Shown here piece by piece: positions 6,377 through 12,836 of a DNA stretch of 14,559 bases. The notes under the pieces were generated by a model. The model did no database searches. It was not told the origin of the DNA and worked only from the letters and a program-made list of their open reading frames with translations. A program made the translations under genes and the position numbers. Numbering within the stretch: the stretch's first letter is position 1; each line of letters starts with the position of its first letter. The DNA comes from Bacilli bacterium. GTDB lineage: Bacteria > Bacillota_I > Bacilli_A > RFN20 > CAG-826. The DNA is taken from positions 1-14,559 of the forward strand of contig JAILKX010000179.1 in the NCBI GenBank assembly GCA_024693415.1. Direction: 5' to 3'.

Positions 6377-8350
6377 TCACTCCACGATGTTCAGCCAAAT
6401 GGCGGGACGCACCCCAAAGAAATCGTAGTAGACGCGGCTGTCGGTGAGGCTGCCGCCGTCGCCGATGCTCCACGCATAGCTGGAGTAGGTCGAGTACGGC
6501 GACCGCGTCCAATAATAGCAGTTGCCGCTGTCCGAGAACTTAAAAGCTTCCCTCGCAACCGCGTAGGCCGTTGGGGCGCATTGGCGGGACGCATTATTGG
6601 TAAAACCATACGAGGCGTTTTGATAGTCCTTGCAACTCAAAAGGAAGACCTTGTCCACGGTGTTCTCGCAGGCATATGGGTTGCTTGGGAAACCCGTTGT
6701 CGCGGCGGAGTTGTCGACCTCCTTGGCCAGGATTCGCTTGTCCCCGCTTGGGAAAGCGGAGGACAGGAACTCGCCGTTGAGCCATGCGCGGATCTCGGAA
6801 TCCATGTAGTTGTTCACGTAATGCCCGTCTTTGAGCCCTTCATAGTTTTCGTTGTAGCGATGCTGATCAAGGAGCAGGTCGGATACGACTAAGGCCTCGC
6901 CGCCCTTCTTTTTTAATATCTTCCATTTGATTGGCCGGACGAGGAAATATTTCCCTTTGGCCTCGGCGTATTCCTTGCCGTTGTATTGGATGTAGCCGTT
7001 ATTCCCGGGCTTCAGTCCCTTGAGGGCCTTGATGGTCGCGGCAGCGGTAACCTTTGCCTGCGGGTATCTGCCGTAGTAGACATAGTCGCCTTTGACGCGG
7101 AAGGCGGAGCGTTTCGCCTGCAATGTGGCCTTCCGTTCCTCTTCCTCCGCCTGCCTGCGCAGCTCATCTTCGTCGAATTCCGATGCATGCCCTGCCTCTT
7201 TTTGTCTTTCCTTGGGCTCTGAGACCTTATTTGACGACAGTCCTTGTATGGCTTTTTGGATCTTCTCCATCAGGGCGTCTTCGTCTTTCGGCTCTTGCTT
7301 CTTGGCGGATTCGGATGCGCGCCTGGCCTCTTCCAGCTCCTTCTGGTGGCGGCTCCTCTCCTCCTCGAGCTCCCTGCGGAGCCTCTCCACCTCGTCGTCC
7401 TTCCTGGAGTCCTTCGCCTCCAAGACCTCTTGGATCCTGACCATCAGGTCCTCCTCGTCGCGGCAATACTCCTGGGACGGGAAGGCTTTCTTGAGGGTGC
7501 GCTTGACCATGAACGGGGTATCGCCGTAATCCTCGAGGAGGTACTCGATGCGGGGCTTTTCCGGGAGCTCCTGGATGAGATAGGGCAGCTCGACGCGCAT
7601 CGCGTCGCAGTCCATCGACCTCGAGTTGGCGGAGGAGAAGAACACGAGAACGTCGCAGGCGCACATCGCGGCCTTGATCGAGCTCAGGTAGTCCTCCTGG
7701 GCGCCTTTGCCGTGCCTCAGGTTCCTGAAGGCGGCGAAGCAGGCGAAGCCGTTCTGCTCCAGTAGGTCCAGCAAGCCCACCACCCTCTCCATGTCCTTGC
7801 TCGAATAGCAGAGGAAGACGTCGCGAGGGAGGCCCGGCTCGTATATGCCCTGGCTGATCTTGCTTGCCTCGGATTCGATCGCGGTGGCTTTTTCAAACCG
7901 CTCTTTGCCGGTGAAGTGGCGGTCGACGAAATCGTGGAGCGGCCCGACGGTGCGCGAGGAAAGGGAGGGCAAAAGCCAGCGGAACGCCTCGGAGGCCTGG
8001 GATGGCAGGACCTCGGATCCCGCGAGGATCCGGTTCAGCTTCAGGGGGTCGCGGTCGTGGGAATGGAGGTAGACGTTCGCGAGGAAGTCCTCCGCGGAGA
8101 CGGAAAGCACCGCGTTCGCGGCCTCGACGACCCTCTCCTTGCTCGGGTACTTCTCGTGGGCGGCGTCCCAGAGGAGCCTCTTCCGGTTGGCGAGGAGCTC
8201 CAGCTTCGCCTCGCCCAGGGCATCGGCCAACCTGGAAGACGCCTCCTCGGCGGCCCCCCTTTCGTATGCGGCGCCGCAGTGGCCGCATTTCAAAAGGTCA
8301 CCTTCTTCGTGCAAGTTCTCCCCGCAGCGAGCGCACATAAGTCTATCCAT
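6377..8350 (-). CDS. Zinc ribbon - TIR - coiled coil - DUF6273 protein
   Basis: The 657-residue product starts at ATG 8350, 8 bases after GGGGAGG. Domains in order: a zinc ribbon (Cys6, Cys9, Cys22, Cys25); a helical region to about 170; a TIR-like domain at about 176-265, with DVFLCYSSKDMERV at its start, a DVLVFFSSANS strand, and MRVELPYL placing Glu254 at the usual NAD-cleaving Glu position; a coiled coil at about 317-405 (Glu, Arg, Lys, Gln-rich); and a DUF6273 domain at about 421-657 (VYYGRYPQ, RPIKWKILKKKGGEALVVS, EIRAWLNGEFLSSAF, DKVFLLSCKDY, YYWTRSPYS, GVRPAIWLN). Known: bacterial TIRs bind or degrade NAD and act in phage defence or signalling; DUF6273 is uncharacterised and ends in a pattern like formylglycine-enzyme/C-type-lectin-like modules. 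There is no signal peptide or membrane segment. The GC-rich sequence differs from its neighbours. Inference: a sensor-effector in which DUF6273 may bind a ligand and TIR reports or acts. Confidence 0.85.
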   Translation of the reverse strand: MDRLMCARCGENLHEEGDLLKCGHCGAAYERGAAEEASSRLADALGEAKLELLANRKRLLWDAAHEKYPSKERVVEAANAVLSVSAEDFLANVYLHSHDRDPLKLNRILAGSEVLPSQASEAFRWLLPSLSSRTVGPLHDFVDRHFTGKERFEKATAIESEASKISQGIYEPGLPRDVFLCYSSKDMERVVGLLDLLEQNGFACFAAFRNLRHGKGAQEDYLSSIKAAMCACDVLVFFSSANSRSMDCDAMRVELPYLIQELPEKPRIEYLLEDYGDTPFMVKRTLKKAFPSQEYCRDEEDLMVRIQEVLEAKDSRKDDEVERLRRELEEERSRHQKELEEARRASESAKKQEPKDEDALMEKIQKAIQGLSSNKVSEPKERQKEAGHASEFDEDELRRQAEEEERKATLQAKRSAFRVKGDYVYYGRYPQAKVTAAATIKALKGLKPGNNGYIQYNGKEYAEAKGKYFLVRPIKWKILKKKGGEALVVSDLLLDQHRYNENYEGLKDGHYVNNYMDSEIRAWLNGEFLSSAFPSGDKRILAKEVDNSAATTGFPSNPYACENTVDKVFLLSCKDYQNASYGFTNNASRQCAPTAYAVAREAFKFSDSGNCYYWTRSPYSTYSSYAWSIGDGGSLTDSRVYYDFFGVRPAIWLNIVE

Positions 8351-8663
8351 ACGATAAACCTCCCCTATTCAGACCAATCGTTCGCAACATTATAACCCGC
8401 GCGATGCCCTCATACATCTCCTTTTCGTAACAAGCCGATAGCACACCCTGCGCGGAGCGCGATGCGGGAATCATTTCACATTACATCCATGTCCCCATAT
8501 AAGACCGTAGATGGTATGGAAGTGCCTGGCGATAAACCTTTGAGTCCCCTTCAAAGTCCTCGTCAGCGTCCTTCTCGCGAGTGGCCAAACCCGCATGAAT
8601 AGTAGTAAAATTAACGAAAGGCTATACTATATTCAAGGAACAAAACCCTACGAAGGATAACTT
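8351..8663. other. Intergenic region; TIR promoter and start of decayed gene
   Basis: A perfect TATAAT on the minus strand (plus 8389-8394) is placed 39 bases before the TIR start; its -35 region (ATGTAT, 17 bases away) is poor. On the plus strand a TATACT box near 8622-8627 precedes the decayed gene at 8664. No other gene-like content is seen between these. Confidence 0.4.
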
Positions 8664-8876
8664 ACGACAAAAGCATTGGCTGAATTAAAGAAGCAGGGAT
8701 TCGCCTTGGAGCAAACCGCTTCGATCGCGGATTACCCCGAAGGCGAAATCGATACCATCGTCCTCCCCGGTAATCCGCTTCGCCTACGAGGTCCTAATAA
8801 AAGCGCCCTAACTGAGATGAGACCCAAAAGTTGGACTTACAACTGGAGGGTCTCATCTCAAATATTCGTAGGCTGA
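8664..8876 (+). pseudogene. Decayed gene fragment with mutated start codon
   Basis: GAAGGA (about 8652-8657) stands 6-7 bases before ACG at 8664, exactly where a start codon is expected; read as a mutated ATG, the frame gives (M)TKALAELKKQGFALEQTASIADYPEGEIDTI. The -KKQGFALEQTASIADYPE- segment resembles the short helical tail of Rpn-type nuclease/transposase-like proteins, but I cannot assign it. After about 45 codons the frame runs into the 8813-8860 hairpin element and ends at 8876, so the natural 3' end is missing. A TTG at 8676 is the first conventional start but has no well-placed Shine-Dalgarno. Confidence 0.5.
8813..8860. mobile_element. Hairpin of paired IS3-type ends (MITE-like remnant)
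   Basis: TGAGATGAGACCC (8813-8825) is perfectly repeated in inverse at 8848-8860, with an inner AGTT/AACT pair. The left half continues as AAAAGTTGGAC, which closely resembles terminal repeats of IS3-family elements (TG...ACCCCAAAAGTTGGAC type; from memory of that family). With only 22 bases between the arms it cannot encode a transposase, so it is either a minimal non-autonomous element or what is left after deletion of the element body. I see no clear target duplication. Confidence 0.45.
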
Positions 8877-8969
8877 CCGGTAGCCGACCGCCAGGATCAT
8901 ATCCAAGCCATAAAGCGCCGTCGGGCGATTGGCATTCGCAAAGTGCGTTCTCCGCACATTGCTTCGAAA

Positions 8970-8991
8970 GGCTTTGTTGACAAAGCCAGTT
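8970..8991 (-). terminator. Probable terminator of first WYL gene
   Basis: GGCTTTG (8970-8976) and CAAAGCC (8981-8987) form a perfect 7-bp stem with a 4-base loop, 23 bases past the stop of the gene ending at 9010. On the minus strand a short TTT follows the stem. Confidence 0.45.
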
Positions 8992-9009
8992 CGCTTCCCC
9001 TGCCTTTGC

Positions 9010-10128
9010 CTAATTGGGATCATGGGTCATCAGACAATCCAATTTCGTCCGTAACTCCTCTAATGCCTCGTAGAGATGGCTCACCGGATTACCGGGGAGG
9101 ACGAGGATAGAAGGAGACATGTCGATGATGAGGCCCATGATTTCCTTTTCCTTGCGCAGGCGATAGGCAATCGAATAGGCCTTCCTTCCCTTGACATCAA
9201 CCTCCTTATAGGATTCGCAGTCGTCTTCGAGGATGCTTCGGAAGATGATGTTCTCGACACCAGAAGAGCAGACGAGCGCCTCGCAAAGCTCGTTACCCAA
9301 ACGATATTCCCTGCCGTTAACGAATTGGGAGACGTCATTAGGGAAGATGCTTTCGTCTTTTAATGGAGAGCGGTCTTCCTCGGAGACCGCGCATCCTTCG
9401 AAGGTCGTAAGCCTCATAAAGCCCGGATAGTCATGACCGTTTACGCTGATCCAATAAAGAAGGCAAAGCTCGTTATCGACGTTGCGGAAAACGCGATACG
9501 GGGAGACGCGATGCAGGGTGTCTTCTAGATAGTCTTTTTCGTCTTTTTTGTCCATATCGACGAGAGTGAACGCCGACGGGGCGATAGACATGCAATCGAT
9601 GATGCATAGTTGCTTATCCGCGTTGATCGCCTGCCGAATCGTCCCCATCTTCTTGGCCACGCTAGGCTCTTCGTAATCGCTAGGAAAGGCGTCGTCAATG
9701 AGGTCTTCATCGATATGGTCGTTAAATTCGTTCCATTTCTCGTAGAGGTGGCTATCGATTTTATTGAAGTCATAGCCTAGTTCCTCGCATAGCTTCTCCT
9801 CGATATCGCACTTATCGTCGGATTTGAGGTTATCCAAGGATTCGATGCCATCGATTAGAAGATAGAGCTCGCTTTCGCGGATGGGACGTTCCCCTAAATA
9901 ATACCCTAGGCTTTTGCGATCCTTGTCCAAATGGACGTCAAACCCCATTTCCTTTAGGTCCGACATCGCCGTATAGATCGTCTTTCTGTTCGGCTCTAGG
10001 CCATAGTCCTTTTTAAAGCGAGAGGCGATCTCTTCTGCGCTTAGATGGGTGCCTTTCTTCGAGGTTTCCCGCTTCAGCAAAAGCAAGATGAAGTAGAGGT
10101 AATTGCGTTTGACGATGGTTTGGTTCAT
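9010..10128 (-). CDS. WYL-type transcriptional regulator (HTH + WYL-like)
   Basis: WYL proteins pair an N-terminal winged helix with an Sm-like ligand-binding domain; many sit beside and control defence or nucleic-acid-stress genes. In this 372-residue protein residues about 8-75 form the helix-turn-helix (LSAEEIASRFKKDYGLEPNRKTIYTAMSDLKEMG, with the typical YYLGERPIRESELYLLIDGIESL linker at about 76-98), and the WYL-like region runs roughly 165-290 (IRQAINADKQLCII..., HRVSPYRVFRNVDNELCLLYWIS). The literal W-Y-L triad is not conserved. The start is supported by AGGAG 7 bases upstream. A good promoter and a GTCC-N8-GGAC element precede it, so it may share its control with the left-hand genes or regulate itself. 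Confidence 0.85.
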   Translation of the reverse strand: MNQTIVKRNYLYFILLLLKRETSKKGTHLSAEEIASRFKKDYGLEPNRKTIYTAMSDLKEMGFDVHLDKDRKSLGYYLGERPIRESELYLLIDGIESLDNLKSDDKCDIEEKLCEELGYDFNKIDSHLYEKWNEFNDHIDEDLIDDAFPSDYEEPSVAKKMGTIRQAINADKQLCIIDCMSIAPSAFTLVDMDKKDEKDYLEDTLHRVSPYRVFRNVDNELCLLYWISVNGHDYPGFMRLTTFEGCAVSEEDRSPLKDESIFPNDVSQFVNGREYRLGNELCEALVCSSGVENIIFRSILEDDCESYKEVDVKGRKAYSIAYRLRKEKEIMGLIIDMSPSILVLPGNPVSHLYEALEELRTKLDCLMTHDPN

Positions 10129-10146
10129 ATCGATGCTCCTGCGATT

Positions 10147-10176
10147 AGAATAGTCGAGTTAAGGCGACGTAATCAA
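10147..10176 (-). promoter_or_regulatory. Promoter of first WYL gene
   Basis: On the minus strand TTGATT (plus 10171-10176) and TATTCT (plus 10147-10152) are separated by 18 bases, ending about 19 bases before the ATG. Confidence 0.5.
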
Positions 10177-10185
10177 GAATTTCTA

Positions 10186-10201
10186 GTCCAATGAAACGGA
10201 C
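10186..10201 (-). promoter_or_regulatory. GTCC-N8-GGAC element upstream of first WYL gene
   Basis: Read on the minus strand this site is GTCCGTTTCATTGGAC. It ends 9 bases upstream of the -35 box at 10171-10176. Orientation relative to the gene is the same as at 1887, 4431 and 5288. Confidence 0.55.
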
Positions 10202-10331
10202 AGGATTCAAGAGGGTTAGAGAAGGCCGCCATGATCTTCGAGGCGGTCCCCTTCTACCTCAAGGTCCCCTTGTAGCAATGTTTTAAGACGAAGCCATGCC
10301 CGGTCCATATAAAGCGCCAGGGAACACTTGC

Positions 10332-10972
10332 TTAGGAATGGGCGGCCCTTAGTAAACCGCTTAGCAATTTCTTATAAACCAGCTTATTCGGTTTGCGATC
10401 AAGCGAAGAGAAGACGGTGATGCCATCGCCGTTATACGCCTCTAGAATCGCCGCGGCCGCCGCGGCGCTTCTAGATACGCCATATTCGCATTGGCAGAGG
10501 ATCCTCCTCCCCTCTTTCACGTAACGCTTGATGAATTTAGCGGCCTCATCGGCATCAGGGAAAAGGAATCGAAATCCCTTACAGCAGGGTAATCGACGTC
10601 TTCTTGGACGATTTCAAAATGGGGTATCGAAGGGTCGAAGGACGGGAAATGGTCTTCGTTATCGCCGAAGGAAAGAATCGCGATACGCTCTTTATGAGGC
10701 TCGTTCTCCACCCGTTTCCAAATGCTATATAGCGAATGGATTTCAGCAAGAGGATCATCCCCTTCTAGCACTTCATATTGCGATGGGTCATCGACTTCAG
10801 GAGTAGATGCGATCATCCCAATGGACATATATTGACGAAGCACTTCCTTCGCCTCTTCTTCGCTAAGCGAGAATGCGTTTGCAATAGATTCCAAAGACAC
10901 GTATTCGCGACTTGAAAGGAATCTTTTGAAATCCGAATAATCTACGTTCTTACCAATACCCATACCCTTCAT
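10332..10972 (-). pseudogene. HTH-linked dual-specificity-phosphatase-like protein, frameshifted
   Basis: The 5' frame (ATG at 10972, or more likely 10963 at better distance from AGGAAGG) gives about 150 residues: a winged-helix-like segment near residues 20-55 (YVSLESIANAFSLSEEEAKEVLRQYMSIGMI), then RIAILSFGDNEDHFPSFD. It ends at 10517 in nonsense. The other frame reads PDADEAAKFIKRYVKEGRRILCQCEYGVSRSAAAAAAIL, carrying the phosphatase loop CxxGxSRS (CEYGVSRS) and a helical tail ending at 10332. Adding one T to the T4 tract (plus 10561-10564) joins them into about 213 residues. Cysteine-dependent phosphatases of this type remove phosphate from Tyr/Ser/Thr or small molecules; the usual motif has His before the Cys but here Gln precedes it. 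The intact gene would be an unusual DNA-binding-domain/phosphatase fusion. Confidence 0.7.
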
Positions 10973-11008
10973 CCTTCCTAGGCTTAACTATTATGAGGAC
11001 GAATCGCG

Positions 11009-11203
11009 CTAGAGGTGCGGTTCTTTCTTTCCATCTTGCGCAGATGTAAAGGAAGGGTCGGATCTTTCTTTGGTGATCGTGAGGATGACTTTCATGAGTT
11101 TCTCCGCGTCTTCATAGGTCTCGATGTCGACCTCTTCCGCAGCAGTTAACGTTTGCTTGCAGCTTTTTCTCGAAATCTTATTCACCTTGTCTTGCTTTAC
11201 CAT
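11009..11203 (-). CDS. Small hypothetical protein
   Basis: The 64-residue product starts at ATG 11203, 8 bases after GGGAGG; a GTG directly before it could also be used. The N-terminus is basic (MVKQDKVNKISRKSCKQ), the centre acidic and helical (AAEEVDIETYEDAEKLMKVILTITKE) and the tail polar. Size and charge layout would suit an antitoxin or a small binding protein, but I recognise no family and claim no function. It lies only 37 bases upstream of the broken phosphatase gene on the same strand, so the two may be co-transcribed. Confidence 0.55.
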   Translation of the reverse strand: MVKQDKVNKISRKSCKQTLTAAEEVDIETYEDAEKLMKVILTITKERSDPSFTSAQDGKKEPHL

Positions 11204-11295
11204 CACCTAGTCCTCCCATAGGAACATGACTGCGTTTTCAATGGTTCAATGAAAATTGCAACTTTCCCATGTCCAGTATTTCGGTCTTCAGAAAA

Positions 11296-11336
11296 CCTAA
11301 AATAAAGGGCATGTAACCCCTTTTCGATGTTTTAGG
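11296..11336. terminator. Hairpin in intergenic region
   Basis: CCTAAAA (11296-11302) pairs with TTTTAGG (11330-11336), and an inner AAAGGG/CCCCTTTT pair extends the stem. It lies between the peptidase-like gene and the small gene at 11009-11203 and could end transcription from the peptidase-like gene. Confidence 0.3.
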
Positions 11337-11341
11337 CAGCC

Positions 11342-11431
11342 TTACGGCAAGATCTTCTTGAGAAATTCTTCGTTTGCCTTAAGCCTTAGGGAAAGGAATT
11401 CCACGGGCTTGATAGAATGGCGTCTGGTCAA
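11342..11431 (-). pseudogene. Possible short coding remnant
   Basis: A minus-strand frame ending at 11342 reads RRHSIKPVEFLSLRLKANEE followed by FLKKILP-stop. It has amphipathic, protein-like composition but no Shine-Dalgarno and only a TTG as possible start. It may be the 3' end of a lost gene. Low confidence. Confidence 0.2.
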
Positions 11432-11447
11432 ACAAGCATACTAGGCA

Positions 11448-12732
11448 TCAGAGCCTATCCAAAATATCCTGCAGTTCCTTATAGCGAACGATGTCTGCAC
11501 CGGCAACGGCTCTTACCCTCGGGTCAAGCCTTCTGCGCTTAAGATATTGGATAATCTCATCGTGAAAAGTCTTCTTTTCCAAATAGGTCCTCTTTCTGGT
11601 GCCGAAAGACTTAGGATCTCCGTAGTCTAGAGGTATGCGGCTAGGCATTCCGCGATATTCCTCCGCGTATTTCAAAATAAACCAGCCTCTTCCCATCGTA
11701 TGTAGCGCTTCTTCAATCTCCTGATCGGTAATCGTTGCGCCAAGAGAAGGCGGAGCAGCGGCAACAAGCACCTGCTTCGTAACGGTCTTTACGATTATTT
11801 CCTTGACGTTCTTCACGTCATAGAAGGCATACATGTCCGCCTCTAAAAGCAATCGCAATGCATTGTCGACATCCCCCAGGGAAGTCTTGAAGACATTTAT
11901 GAACAAAAACGAAGCGGATGCGCCGTTGCCCGAAAGCGATAGGTATTTCGCGCCAGAATATGGATAGACGTTGACCGGGTTCTTCCGCCAATCCATATCG
12001 ATGTCTGTAGAAATCCCGTTTCTACCGCAATAATAGAATTCAAAAAAACGCAGCCAAAGATTCTTTCACGACTTTAGAGGTATAGTCGTCTCTGTACCGA
12101 AGCTCTTGCAAAAGAACGTTTTTGGAAACGATCTCGCAGGCGTAATAATGGTAAGCGTGGAACGCCTCATGGGCGAAAACTTCCTCGAAAAGGGGCAACG
12201 GAGCGGCTATGCCGCTGGGATTGATTGCCCGTACGTACAATACGATTTTCTTATCGGAATGATAGTAACGCCCCAGGATATATAAACGATTTCTCTGCCC
12301 TACCGCGATGGTTTTACCAAGCAGATTTAGAATTGATTCTTTGATCTCGTCGTAACTTTCAGAACGCTCTTCTCGGGTATCGCCAGAAGCACAGCATTCG
12401 GCGATCCAACTGGCATATTCCTTTAGCTCCGCCGCCGTTTTCGCCTCTTCGATGCGCATGATCAAATCCTTTGTGTGTTCATCATCTTCGGCGTGGTCAA
12501 AACGCTCCGCCAGCCGATCCTTCAATTTGGCTTTAGTATCGTCTAAAGAAATCGGTTTGCCGTCTTCCCAAATCAGTTCATCCGAAAACTCCAGCGTATA
12601 CCGGCGAAGTTCGGCAAGGAAGGTCGAATCGTAGTTCATTCCGAAAAAGGTATCGAGGGACTGCTCAAGCCGATACACCCATTGGTTGACGTCTGCCTGC
12701 GTCAAATACGGTGGCATGTTGATAATATTCAT
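11448..12732 (-). pseudogene. HEXXH metallopeptidase-like protein, frameshifted
   Basis: The 5' frame (ATG 12732) encodes 230 residues, with the zinc-binding motif FAHEAFHAYHYYACE (HEAFH at 188-192) and, 30 residues on, KESLAAFF. It stops at 12040 immediately after a run of seven T (plus 12042-12048). With six T the frame continues through EFYYCGRNGIST into the second open frame (11448-11996; NPVNVYPYSGAKYLSLSGNG...), giving about 427 residues. ESLAAFFE after the HEXXH is where zincins usually place the third zinc-binding Glu. The start has only a weak Shine-Dalgarno (AGAAG). There is no signal peptide or membrane segment, so a cytoplasmic peptidase is likely if the gene is expressed. The family is not identified and the substrate is unknown. 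The C-terminal 180 residues are unrecognised. Frameshifting by slippage on the T7 tract is an alternative to decay. Confidence 0.7.
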
Positions 12733-12836
12733 TCTTGTTTCTTCTGATATATCGAAGTTGTAAATCTAGTTTACCACTTAGTGCTCATCCGCGGAAAGAG
12801 CCCTTCGATAAGAACTCTTTCGTTGGCATTCCCCGA

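Noticed and set aside
6279..6512. Upstream extension of the small gene at 5973-6278 into the TIR gene
   Set aside because: The extension is Arg/His-rich and lies in another phase of the DUF6273 coding sequence; the Shine-Dalgarno places the start at 6278.
6377..6530. Diversity-generating retroelement variable region at the end of DUF6273
   Set aside because: The C-terminal fold type is suggestive, but no template repeat and no reverse transcriptase are visible in the window.
7092..7765. Long open frames on the plus strand opposite the TIR gene
   Set aside because: They are Ser/Arg/Leu-rich mirror readings of a GC-rich coding strand with no Shine-Dalgarno; the minus-strand product has clear domains throughout.
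11271..11286. Further copy of the GTCC-N8-GGAC element
   Set aside because: It has GGTC instead of GGAC and an unrelated spacer, so it was not counted among the clear sites.
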